Assembly (NCBI GenBank): GCA_038746745.1
Contig: JBCDKJ010000013.1
Span: 8,508-72,507 of the forward strand
Source of the DNA: JANQIO01 sp038746745
GTDB taxonomy: Bacteria; Pseudomonadota; Gammaproteobacteria; Pseudomonadales; Halieaceae
Direction: 5' to 3'
Length of the DNA stretch: 64,000 bases
Positions 33,799 through 42,077 of this stretch are shown here, in pieces (within the stretch, counting starts at the first letter, position 1; the number at the start of each line of letters is the position of its first letter). The notes beneath the pieces are model-generated. The model did not search any database. It was not told the origin of the DNA and saw only the letters and a list, made by a program, of their open reading frames with translations. The translations under genes were made by a program, and so were the position numbers.

Positions 33799-33868
33799 CA
33801 AATCCCGATTTTCCAGGCCCGCCCGCGTTGCTGGTGCGGCTCACTCCCCTACAAGAGGACCTCCTTCA

Positions 33869-34333
33869 ATGGCATTGCAAGTCGTACCCAAGGAAGAGTT
33901 TCTGAGTTTTATTGGCCACAAGTTCGAGCCGGGCCAGTGGACGGAACTGACCCAGGATCGCATTAACCAGTTCGCTGATTGCACCGATGATCATCAGTTT
34001 ATCCATGTGGATGAAGAGGCGGCCAAAAATACGCCGTTTGGTGGCACCATCGCTCATGGCTTTCTGACTCTGTCCTGCCTCGTGCCTATGTGCACCGGCA
34101 TTGGAGTTTCACCCGAGAACGTGGTGATGGGCGTTAACTACGGCTTTGACAAAGTTCGCTTCCTGGCACCGGTCAAAGCGGGCAAGCGTGTCCGCGCGCA
34201 TGTCGAAATAGCCGATATAACGCAGAAAGACGATAGCCGCTTTCTCATCAAGCAGAACGTCTCAGTAGAGATCGAGGGTGAAGAAACCCCTGCATTGGTC
34301 TGCGAGTGGTTGTCGATGGTGTTCACTGGCTAG
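33869..34333 (+). CDS. MaoC-like (R)-enoyl-CoA hydratase
   Basis: A 154-residue single hotdog-fold protein. The hydratase-2 catalytic pair lies in FADCTDDHQFIHVD (Asp and His), followed by TPFGGTIAHGFLTLS, the second family motif. It adds water to trans-2-enoyl-CoA giving (R)-3-hydroxyacyl-CoA. The product would be oxidised by the SDR encoded next, which resembles (R)-hydroxyacyl-CoA dehydrogenases. It is the first gene of a six-gene operon (33869-39178). AAGAGGACC provides the ribosome site. Confidence 0.92.
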   Translation: MALQVVPKEEFLSFIGHKFEPGQWTELTQDRINQFADCTDDHQFIHVDEEAAKNTPFGGTIAHGFLTLSCLVPMCTGIGVSPENVVMGVNYGFDKVRFLAPVKAGKRVRAHVEIADITQKDDSRFLIKQNVSVEIEGEETPALVCEWLSMVFTG

Positions 34334-34405
34334 AACAGCAGATATCTCTGAACAAGCCCAACGTCAGTCGGGAATATCGACGGGGAACGAAGAAAGGAGC
34401 GCAAC

Positions 34406-35329
34406 ATGAGTATTTCATTTGAGAGGAAAGTCGCCATCGTAACGGGATCGGGCGGCGGTCTGGGACGCAGTCATGCGATTGAATTGGCCAAGCGCGGCGC
34501 CAAAGTGGTGATCAATGATCTCGGTGGCGCGGCAGACGGCACCGGTGGCTCCAGTGAAGCGGCGCGCGCTGTAGTGGCAGAAATTGAGGCGCTGGGTGGA
34601 GAAGCTATCGCCAACGGCGCCAACGTTGCGAAGTTTGACGACGTCGAAGCCATGGTCCAGCAGACCATGGACCAATGGGGTCGCGTTGACATTTTGGTCA
34701 ACAACGCCGGTATCCTCCGCGACAAGAGCTTTGCCAAAGGTGAGCTCAGCGATTTTCAGGCGGTGCTGGATGTCCACCTGATGGGGTCTGTTAACTGCAC
34801 CAAGGCAGTCTGGGAAATCATGCGCGAGCAGGCATACGGTCGCATCGTGATGACAACCTCCTCCAGTGGCCTCTACGGCAACTTTGGCCAAACCAATTAT
34901 GGCTCTGCCAAGATGGGGGTTATTGGCGCTATGAATACGCTGTGTCAGGAGGGCGCGAAGTACAACATTCACATCAACGCGCTGGCGCCTACAGCAGGAA
35001 CGCGTATGACAGAAGGGCTGATTCCCGACAAGGCCTTTGAATTACTGACACCGGAAGCGGTAACGCCCGCTGTGTTGTACATGGTTAGCGAGGAGGGCCC
35101 GAACCGGTCCATCATCGCTGCTGGTGCAGGCTGTTACTCACTGGTTAAGGTCGTTGAAACCCACGGGGTATATCTTGCACCGGAGGATCAAACGCCTGAG
35201 GGTATTGCTGCTAACTGGGAAGCCATCAGCAATCCGGCCGGCGAAGCTGTACCCCAGGCTGGCTTTGAACAAACCCTCAAATTTACCGGTATGGCGGCAG
35301 AAGCTCAGGGCATCGATCTGGGCGAATAA
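34406..35329 (+). CDS. SDR family (3R)-hydroxyacyl-CoA dehydrogenase (HSD17B4-like)
   Basis: A 307-residue short-chain dehydrogenase. The NAD-binding motif is VTGSGGGLGRSHA (residues 13-25), with D-L in VVINDLGG favouring NAD. NNAG is followed by the catalytic Ser in TTSSSGLYG and Tyr-Lys in TNYGSAKMG. The C-terminal extension after residue 240 resembles the peroxisomal multifunctional enzyme type 2 group. With the preceding MaoC hydratase it would form the (R)-specific half of beta-oxidation. AAGGAG precedes the ATG. Confidence 0.9.
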   Translation: MSISFERKVAIVTGSGGGLGRSHAIELAKRGAKVVINDLGGAADGTGGSSEAARAVVAEIEALGGEAIANGANVAKFDDVEAMVQQTMDQWGRVDILVNNAGILRDKSFAKGELSDFQAVLDVHLMGSVNCTKAVWEIMREQAYGRIVMTTSSSGLYGNFGQTNYGSAKMGVIGAMNTLCQEGAKYNIHINALAPTAGTRMTEGLIPDKAFELLTPEAVTPAVLYMVSEEGPNRSIIAAGAGCYSLVKVVETHGVYLAPEDQTPEGIAANWEAISNPAGEAVPQAGFEQTLKFTGMAAEAQGIDLGE

Positions 35330-35433
35330 GCCCTCCAGTGCCGAGCCACAGTAACGCCGGGAAAAGAATCCGCTAAACGTCCGCAATCACTCAGGCGGCG
35401 GGAGCCCCGCCGCTTTACCACAGGAGAGAGACA

Positions 35434-36612
35434 ATGACTGACGCCGTGATCGTGTCCACCGCACGTACCCCAATAGGCAAGGCTTATCGGGGAGGCTTTA
35501 ACAATCTGAGCGGCGCTACGCTGGGCGCGGCCGCCGTCACCGAGGCCGTGCGTAGAGCCGGAATTGACCCTGCAGAGGTCGACGACGTGGTCATGGGCGC
35601 CGCTCTTCAGCAGGGTGCAACGGGCAGCAATATCGCGCGCCAAATCGCGCTGCGTGCGGGGCTGCCGGTCACGGTGTCGGGCATGACACTGGACCGCCAG
35701 TGTTCGTCCGGCCTGATGGCGGTAGCTACGGCTGCCAAGCAGGTGCTGCACGATGGCATGGATGTGGTTGTCGGCGGTGGCCTTGAATCCATCAGCCTGG
35801 TGCAGAACGAACACATGAATCTGCATCGCGCCGCCGATGAAGAACTGGTCGCCATGCATCCCAGTATTCATATGCCGATGCTGCAAACGGCAGAAGTTGT
35901 TGCGGACCGTTACAGCATCAGCCGTGACCAAATGGATGAATACGGCTTACAGAGCCAGCAGCGTACTGCGGCTGCCTACGACGCAGGTCGCTACAGTGAG
36001 GAGTTGGTGCCGGTGACCTGCAAGCGCATCACCTGGGATAAAGAGACCGGTGAACAGGGCGAGGCCGAGGTGACGGTAAGTGCTGACGAGGGCGTTCGCG
36101 CTACCACGGCAGAGGGCCTGGCTGGCCTGAAGACGGTAATTGAAGGTGGCACCATCACTGCCGGCAATGCGTCACAGCTTTCCGATGGCTCTGCAGCTCA
36201 GGTTGTCATGAGCGCCAAGCTTGCTGAGCAGAAAGGGCTTGAGCCGCTGGGCATTTATCGCGGCATTGCTGTGGCGGGCTGTGAGCCCGATGAAATGGGT
36301 ATTGGCCCGGTGTTCGCTGTGCCTAAACTGCTGAAGCAACACGGTCTGAGCGTGGACGACATCGGCTTGTGGGAACTCAATGAGGCCTTCGCGGTGCAGG
36401 TTATTTACTGCCGCGACAAGCTCGGCATCGATAATGACAAACTGAATGTAGACGGCGGCGCGATTTCTATCGGTCATCCCTACGGCATGAGTGGCTCACG
36501 TATGATTGGTCATGCCCTTATTGAGGGTAAGCGTCGCGGCGTTAAATACGTGGTGATTACGATGTGCGTCGGTGGCGGAATGGGCGCTGCCGGTCTGTTT
36601 GAGGTAGTTTGA
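35434..36612 (+). CDS. Acetyl-CoA C-acyltransferase (thiolase)
   Basis: A 392-residue thiolase II fold. The nucleophile is C90 in TLDRQCSSG. NEAFAVQ, the histidine in SIGHPYGMSGSRM and the final cysteine in TMCVGGGMGAAGLF complete the active site. It cleaves 3-ketoacyl-CoA to acetyl-CoA and a shortened acyl-CoA, the last step after the MaoC and SDR enzymes. The more usual 'GHPLG' is GHPYG here, a small variation. CAGGAGAGAG precedes the ATG, and the stop overlaps the next start. Confidence 0.94.
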   Translation: MTDAVIVSTARTPIGKAYRGGFNNLSGATLGAAAVTEAVRRAGIDPAEVDDVVMGAALQQGATGSNIARQIALRAGLPVTVSGMTLDRQCSSGLMAVATAAKQVLHDGMDVVVGGGLESISLVQNEHMNLHRAADEELVAMHPSIHMPMLQTAEVVADRYSISRDQMDEYGLQSQQRTAAAYDAGRYSEELVPVTCKRITWDKETGEQGEAEVTVSADEGVRATTAEGLAGLKTVIEGGTITAGNASQLSDGSAAQVVMSAKLAEQKGLEPLGIYRGIAVAGCEPDEMGIGPVFAVPKLLKQHGLSVDDIGLWELNEAFAVQVIYCRDKLGIDNDKLNVDGGAISIGHPYGMSGSRMIGHALIEGKRRGVKYVVITMCVGGGMGAAGLFEVV

Positions 36613-37595
36613 TGCGGGCTCTTGTCTGTCATGAACTGGGACCAGGCACCGGCGAGGCGCTGCGCTTGGAATCCGACTGGGCCGTGCCGGCACTGGGTGA
36701 GCAGGATGTGTTAATCGATGTGAAGGCGGCAGGGCTAAACTATCCTGACGTGCTTATCATTCAGGGAAAATATCAGTTTCAGCCCGAGTTACCCTTTATC
36801 GTCGGTGGTGAATTCTCCGGCGTTGTGAAAGCCGTTGGGGACAAGGTCACTCGTTTCTCGCCAGGCGATGAAGTGATATCCATGGGGTCGGTGGGTGGCT
36901 TTACCGAGCAGGCCGTGGTGCATGAAATGGCGGCTTTTCCCAAGCCCGCTGCTCTCAGCTTTGAACAGGCGGCCGGCATCGCCATTACGTACTTCACGAC
37001 GTATCACGCTTTGGTGCAACGTGCGCAGCTGAAAGAGGGCGAAACGCTGCTGGTGCTGGGCGCAGCCGGCGGTGTGGGCACCACCGCCGTTGAACTGGGC
37101 AAGCTGATGGGTGCCAAGGTGATTGCCGCTGCCAGCTCAGATGAAAAGCTACAGATCTGCAGAGATCTCGGTGCGGACGAGCTTATCAACTACAGCGACA
37201 CCTCGCTGAAGGATTCGATCAAAGCGCTCACCGATGGCAAAGGTGTCGATGTTGTCTACGATCCGGTCGGTGGCGACTACTCCGAACAGGCGCTGCGCGG
37301 CATGGCCTGGAACGGTCGATTTCTCGTAATAGGTTTTGCGGCAGGTGACATTCCCAAAGTGCCCTTGAATTTGACCCTGTTGAAGGGATGCTCCATCTTG
37401 GGCGTTTTCTGGGGTCGCTTCACCGGCGAAGAGCCTGAAGTGAACCTGGCAAATATCGAAGCTCTCTGGGCACTGTTTGAGGCGGGCAAACTGAAACCGG
37501 TGGTCACTGACTGTTTCCCCATCGAGAAGTATCAAGACGCGTTCACCTGTATGGCCGAGCGTCGCGCCCGTGGAAAAGTGATCTTAACTTTCTAA
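36612..37595 (+). CDS. NADPH:quinone oxidoreductase / zinc-free MDR enzyme
   Basis: A 327-residue MDR-superfamily protein. ATG 36612 overlaps the thiolase stop (TGATG). The GroES-like domain (GLNYPDVLIIQGKYQFQPELPF) and Rossmann motif LVLGAAGGVGTTAVELGKLM are those of quinone oxidoreductase/crotonase-reductase relatives (Qor-like). No zinc-binding cysteines are seen. In this operon it may reduce a quinone or an enoyl/unsaturated intermediate; the substrate is unknown. Confidence 0.9.
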   Translation: MRALVCHELGPGTGEALRLESDWAVPALGEQDVLIDVKAAGLNYPDVLIIQGKYQFQPELPFIVGGEFSGVVKAVGDKVTRFSPGDEVISMGSVGGFTEQAVVHEMAAFPKPAALSFEQAAGIAITYFTTYHALVQRAQLKEGETLLVLGAAGGVGTTAVELGKLMGAKVIAAASSDEKLQICRDLGADELINYSDTSLKDSIKALTDGKGVDVVYDPVGGDYSEQALRGMAWNGRFLVIGFAAGDIPKVPLNLTLLKGCSILGVFWGRFTGEEPEVNLANIEALWALFEAGKLKPVVTDCFPIEKYQDAFTCMAERRARGKVILTF

Positions 37596-37611
37596 GTAGG
37601 CGTCGCTCGTG

Positions 37612-38751
37612 ATGCAGGCATTCACCTTTAACACCGCTGCAAGCATCATCTTTGAGCCCGGTGCCAGCCTCAAGCTGGCAGAGCACTGTCAGCGGCTGCA
37701 GGTAAGACGGCCGCTGCTGGTAACAGACCCCGGGCTTATAGCGTTGGGGTTGCTGGAACCTGTGATCCACGCGCTCACTCAGGCCGGCCTGCCGCCGCTA
37801 CTCTTTGATCAAGTACGTGAAGATCCGCCGGACAGCGTTATTCTTTCCGCTGCCGCGATGGCCAGGGACGCGGGCGCCGACGGCGTGATAGCGGTTGGCG
37901 GTGGCAGTTCTATGGATGTTGCTAAACTGGTGGCGGTGCTTCTGGTCGGCGAGCAGCCCCTGGAAACCCTGTACGGTGTGGATCAGGTCCACAGTGGCAG
38001 GTTGCCGCTGGTGCTGGTGCCCACCACCGCCGGGACGGGTTCTGAAGTGACGCCGGTCGCGGTCGTGACCACTGGTGACACAACCAAAGCCGGCGTGTCT
38101 TCCAGCGTGCTGTTGCCCGACGTGGCCGTCCTCGACGCTGACCTGACGCTGGGCCTGCCGCCATTGGTCACTGCCATGACGGGGATCGATGCCATGGTAC
38201 ACGCGATAGAAGCGTACACGTCACGACTTCGCAAGAACGTGATGTCAGATATCCTGGCTCGCGAAGCGCTAGTGCTTTTGTCCAGCAATATTCGAACGGC
38301 TGTGGACGAGGGCAGTGATCGAGACGCGCGCTCTCGAATGCTGCTGGGTGCCATGCTGGCTGGACAGGCCTTTGCCAACGCCCCGGTTGCTGCTGTACAC
38401 GCCTTGGCCTACCCGCTGGGTGGTCATTACCACATCCCCCATGGGCTGAGTAATTCCCTGGTGTTGCCAGCGGTGATGCGCTTTAACCTCCCTCGGGCAG
38501 AACGCCTATACGCCGAGCTGGCCGCACAGGTGCTAGGCGCAGAGGCGGGTTCAGCAGACAGTCTTATTGTGGCACTGGAGGCGATCATTCGAGACACCGG
38601 GCTGCCCGCCACCTTGTCACAGGCCAGTGTGCCGGAAGCTGATCTGCCTATGCTGGCGGAGGATGCGATGCAGCAACAGCGCTTACTGATTAACAATCCG
38701 CGTGAAGTCAGTCGCGACGATGCGCTGGAGATCTACCGTGCGTCCTACTGA
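37612..38751 (+). CDS. Iron-containing alcohol dehydrogenase
   Basis: A 379-residue type III alcohol dehydrogenase starting at ATG 37612, with a GTG 3 bases earlier also possible. The nucleotide-binding motif is IAVGGGSSMDVAKL. The metal ligands lie in DLTLGLP..., IDAMVHAIEAYTS and YPLGGHYHIPHGLSNS, typical of the Fe-ADH family. It may oxidise alcohols made by the CYP153-like P450 or others. The thioesterase gene starts 14 bases before its stop. Confidence 0.92.
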   Translation: MQAFTFNTAASIIFEPGASLKLAEHCQRLQVRRPLLVTDPGLIALGLLEPVIHALTQAGLPPLLFDQVREDPPDSVILSAAAMARDAGADGVIAVGGGSSMDVAKLVAVLLVGEQPLETLYGVDQVHSGRLPLVLVPTTAGTGSEVTPVAVVTTGDTTKAGVSSSVLLPDVAVLDADLTLGLPPLVTAMTGIDAMVHAIEAYTSRLRKNVMSDILAREALVLLSSNIRTAVDEGSDRDARSRMLLGAMLAGQAFANAPVAAVHALAYPLGGHYHIPHGLSNSLVLPAVMRFNLPRAERLYAELAAQVLGAEAGSADSLIVALEAIIRDTGLPATLSQASVPEADLPMLAEDAMQQQRLLINNPREVSRDDALEIYRASY

Positions 38752-39178
38752 CACCCCAACCCGTGCGGACTATGGCATCTTCTACCCTATCACCACGCGC
38801 TGGAGTGACAACGATGTCTACGGCCACATCAATAACGTTGTTTACTATAGCTACTTTGACAGCGTCGCTAATCAGTACCTGATTGAGCAAGGGGGTTTGC
38901 AGCTGCCCAATGACCCGGTAGTAGGGTATGTCGTGAACTCAGGTTGTCAGTACCTTGCGGCGCTGGCTTACCCACAGCGGCTGGAGGGGGGTCTAAGAGT
39001 GGAGCAGCTTGGCACAAGCTCTGTGCGCTACGGGATTGGAATCTTTAGCGAGGGTGAAGAGGCGCCAGCTGCATTTGGTCATTTTGTACACGTGTTTGTC
39101 GATCGCGCCAGCAATCAGTCTGTGCCAATACCCGAAAACCTCCGCGAGGCGCTGCAGCGCTTACTGACCCAGGATTAG
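38738..39178 (+). CDS. Hotdog-fold acyl-CoA thioesterase
   Basis: A 146-residue protein from GTG 38738, with GGAG 8 bases upstream, inside the end of the alcohol dehydrogenase gene. A longer in-frame version from 38702 is less likely. RWSDNDVYGHINNVVYYSYFD is the 4HBT-type signature: the aspartate of NDVYGHINN is the catalytic residue (first 20 residues are diagnostic). It would release free acids from acyl-CoA. It converges with the CHAD gene, overlapping it by 4 bases. Confidence 0.9.
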   Translation: MRPTDTPTRADYGIFYPITTRWSDNDVYGHINNVVYYSYFDSVANQYLIEQGGLQLPNDPVVGYVVNSGCQYLAALAYPQRLEGGLRVEQLGTSSVRYGIGIFSEGEEAPAAFGHFVHVFVDRASNQSVPIPENLREALQRLLTQD

Positions 39179-39987
39179 TTGCCTTCCGTGCCGCCGCTGT
39201 GCCTTTCCAGCAGTTTGGCTCGGGCCGCCATCACATGCCGAGTCTCCTTCAGGCAGCGCATGCTCTCCGCGAACAACTCAGTATCCAATCGGGCGATGGC
39301 TTCCCGTGCGGAGCGTTCATTCGCCGGCATTTCTCTGTCAACAACCTGCAGCAGCTCCCGATGCATGAGACAGTCGTGCCAGGCGCCAAGGTGCTCTTGT
39401 ATCCGTTCGCACAGGGCGACGGGCTCATCCACAGTGCCCGGCGGGAATGACTCCAGATTGTAGCGAAGATCTTTAATCGCACTGCGGAGCTTATGCCAAC
39501 TGCGATTATCACCATTGGCCTGGGCGCGTTGCCAGGACTGTTCCACACGCACGCGAGCCTCGCCGATTTGGGAATCGGGGCCGGGCGGCGCCCGCTCATC
39601 TTCAAACGCTTTCTCCAGATAAGCGGACATATGTGAGGCAGTCTCATCCCAGGCCTGATTGCGCAGGGAGCGCACCACGTCCTTCCAGATTTGCCGACGA
39701 TGGCCGTCAACGACCTCTATCAACGCGACAGGCTGCTGATCCTGGGGCAGGTTGTCCAGGCGCTCTGCCAGGGTGTCCCAGTCCCTGGCAGGGTTGGTGT
39801 GACTGATCAGGTAACCCCATTCTCTGCGCAACTGCCATGCGCCAGGCTGCTCTTCAAACCGCAGCAGGCTGCGCAGACGACGCACAGATACCCGCAGCTG
39901 ATGCAGATCGTACTCGGAGTGCTCATCCAGCAAAGCCTGACGCCGCAGTACCACATTCTCCAGCAGCTCAGTGAGGGTAGCTTTCAT
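39175..39987 (-). CDS. CHAD domain protein
   Basis: A 270-residue all-helical protein. The opening HQLRVSVRRLRSLLRFEE and the later KLRSAIKDLRYNLESF carry the conserved His and Arg/Lys residues of the CHAD domain, which binds polyphosphate. There is no attached CYTH (triphosphatase) domain. A role at polyphosphate granules or phosphate metabolism is a family-level inference. It is followed in the upstream direction by an MFS transporter gene whose stop it overlaps by 4 bases. Confidence 0.88.
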   Translation of the reverse strand: MKATLTELLENVVLRRQALLDEHSEYDLHQLRVSVRRLRSLLRFEEQPGAWQLRREWGYLISHTNPARDWDTLAERLDNLPQDQQPVALIEVVDGHRRQIWKDVVRSLRNQAWDETASHMSAYLEKAFEDERAPPGPDSQIGEARVRVEQSWQRAQANGDNRSWHKLRSAIKDLRYNLESFPPGTVDEPVALCERIQEHLGAWHDCLMHRELLQVVDREMPANERSAREAIARLDTELFAESMRCLKETRHVMAARAKLLERHSGGTEGN

Positions 39988-41171
39988 AGACGCCTCCTGC
40001 TCAGTATGAGTTGAATAAAGACTAAGACAAAGACGGCACCGCTGAAAACGCTGGGGTAGGAAGAGTCCTGCTGATAGAGCAGACCGCCGATTACCGGGCC
40101 CGCAACAAAGCCAATGGCTGGGGAAGAGGCGACCAGGCCCGCGACAGCGCCCTGTTCCTCAGGGCTCACGGCCATGGAGGCTGCCGCAGAAATACTGGGC
40201 AGGGCCAAGCCGGTCCCAAGCCCAATAAACGCCATCCCCACGAGCAGATAGCCTGTTTCCTGAAAGCTGGCGATAAACCCCGCCGACAGTAGCATGCAAC
40301 CCAGCCCCGCCAACACGAACTGCTCTGGTGGCAGTTTTACCCTTTGCAGCACGATGCCCTGAGCGAAAAAAGATGCAATGGCGGCGACCATGAACGCCCC
40401 GCCGGTGTATTGCGCGGTGGCGACACCGCTCAAATGCAGCCGGTCCTGGATGGTGAATCCCAGAGTCTGCTGAATTGCTCCAAAGCCCGAGAACATAACA
40501 ACCGCCGCAGCAATAAAGCGAAAAATTCGCGGGTCGCGATAGCGCAGCCGCGTTCGCGGCGCATGGGATTTACGCGCTACGGCCGGAATCGCGGGTAATC
40601 GCCACCAGACCAGCAGGCCGGCGATAGCCGTCAAAAGGCCGGCAAAGTACAGCGGGGCCAGCAGCCCCAGCGTGGCTAATGCGCCTGAAACGGCAGGGCC
40701 CAGTATGGTGCCGAGGGAATTGGCCGCACCCAGCTGCGCCATGGCACCCATGCGTTGTTCCGGCAAGGTAAGGTCGGCGGCGTAGGCAGAACAGGCGGGA
40801 GGCGTTGCCGCCATAATCGATGACTGCATGCAGCGCGTCAAAATGGCCAGAATATACAGCGGCAGTCCCGCCAGCAGGCCCAGTAAACCGGCCTGGAAAA
40901 CGCTGGTAAACAGCACAATGCCCACGGTGAAACCGGTCAGTCCAATCAACAGTACCGGCTTGCGGCCCCTGTGATCGCTGAAGCGCCCCCAGGCAGGGGA
41001 TATCCAGCCGTAGATCGCTGCGGATATGGCGATGATCGAAGTGATTTGCACCTCGCTCAGCTTCACCTCCCGACCCAGCGGCGCCAGCAGCGCGAACACC
41101 AGTGACTGGCCAATGGCGACCGTCAGCAGGCTGAAGAAGAGCAGGCTCGACTGGCTGCGGGATAGCGACAC
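39984..41171 (-). CDS. MFS transporter (TetA/Bcr-type drug efflux group)
   Basis: A 395-residue membrane protein with twelve predicted spans. The MFS motif A is GRFSDHRGRKPVLLIG between spans 2 and 3. Motif C-like G-rich text (LGAANSLGTILGPAVSGALA) in span 5 marks a proton-driven antiporter. The family exports drugs or metabolites; the substrate is unknown. Its stop overlaps the CHAD gene start (ATGA), suggesting co-translation. The SDR gene upstream ends 8 bases before its start, so all three are one operon. Confidence 0.88.
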   Translation of the reverse strand: MSLSRSQSSLLFFSLLTVAIGQSLVFALLAPLGREVKLSEVQITSIIAISAAIYGWISPAWGRFSDHRGRKPVLLIGLTGFTVGIVLFTSVFQAGLLGLLAGLPLYILAILTRCMQSSIMAATPPACSAYAADLTLPEQRMGAMAQLGAANSLGTILGPAVSGALATLGLLAPLYFAGLLTAIAGLLVWWRLPAIPAVARKSHAPRTRLRYRDPRIFRFIAAAVVMFSGFGAIQQTLGFTIQDRLHLSGVATAQYTGGAFMVAAIASFFAQGIVLQRVKLPPEQFVLAGLGCMLLSAGFIASFQETGYLLVGMAFIGLGTGLALPSISAAASMAVSPEEQGAVAGLVASSPAIGFVAGPVIGGLLYQQDSSYPSVFSGAVFVLVFIQLILSRRRL

Positions 41172-41179
41172 TCGCCCAC

Positions 41180-41971
41180 CTAGCCAACGAAGCTTGAAAA
41201 ATCGGGCCCCCGACGCAGGGAATGGCCACCATCAACATTAATGCACTGACCCGTGATCCAACGTGCCTCCCGGCCCAGGAGAAAGCGTGCGAGTTCTGCA
41301 ACGTCGTCCGGCTCGCCTACGCCGGCCAGCGGTGTGTTTTCGATATAAGAGCAGTATACGTCACTGTCTTCGGGTATCCCTGCCATAATTTCAGTGGCGA
41401 TAAACCCAGGCCGAATAGCATTAAAGCGCAACCCCTGCGCACCATACTCGTCCGCGGCATTGCGAATCATGGCTTCTATGCCGGCTTTGCCGGCACAGTA
41501 GGCGTGGAAAAACGGGTGCGTGATATGTCCCGCCAGTGAAGACATACCGATAAAAGCTGCCCCGCCGGCGGCGAGCATCGGAGCAATGCTGTGTTTGAGG
41601 CAGTGCAGGGTACCCAGAACATTGAGGTTTAGCACCCGGGTAAACTCGGCGGTATCGACGTCGCCATAGGGCATGGGAATACCGCCGCCGCCGGCATTGG
41701 CGATGACGCCGTGCAGGACTTCGGCAGGACCTGCCGCTTCAGTAACCATGGCTTTGACGCTGTCTTCGTCAGTGACATCTCCGGTGATGGCCTGCACGCT
41801 GCCGGGCAGGTCTGCGCTGCGAATCTCCGCCAGCGCGTTCTCCAGGCTGCTAGGGGTGCGTCCGCTGATGGTCACGGTGGCACCGTCGGCCACCAGCCGC
41901 CTGGCGCAGGCTTTGCCAATGCCGGTGCCGCCTCCTGTGACGAGAAACCTTTGATCGGTAAGAGTGTTCAT
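41180..41971 (-). CDS. SDR family oxidoreductase
   Basis: A 263-residue short-chain dehydrogenase from ATG 41971; a TTG 15 bases earlier is also possible. Rossmann motif LVTGGGTGIGKACARRLV, then NAGGGG, catalytic Ser in GMSSLAGH and Tyr-Lys in HAYCAGKAG. WITGQCINVDGGHSLRRGPD is the typical C-terminal end. It resembles 3-oxoacyl-ACP/acyl-CoA reductases (FabG-like). The substrate is unknown. It is upstream of the MFS and CHAD genes on the minus strand. Confidence 0.88.
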   Translation of the reverse strand: MNTLTDQRFLVTGGGTGIGKACARRLVADGATVTISGRTPSSLENALAEIRSADLPGSVQAITGDVTDEDSVKAMVTEAAGPAEVLHGVIANAGGGGIPMPYGDVDTAEFTRVLNLNVLGTLHCLKHSIAPMLAAGGAAFIGMSSLAGHITHPFFHAYCAGKAGIEAMIRNAADEYGAQGLRFNAIRPGFIATEIMAGIPEDSDVYCSYIENTPLAGVGEPDDVAELARFLLGREARWITGQCINVDGGHSLRRGPDFSSFVG

Positions 41972-42077
41972 TGCTATCGACGCCAAGTCCTTACGGGAGC
42001 GTAAGTGTAGCCTTTCGCCGGTGGGGCGTCCCGCATGACCGTCACAGAGTCGACAAGGCTGTGGGTGCTAGGTCTGT

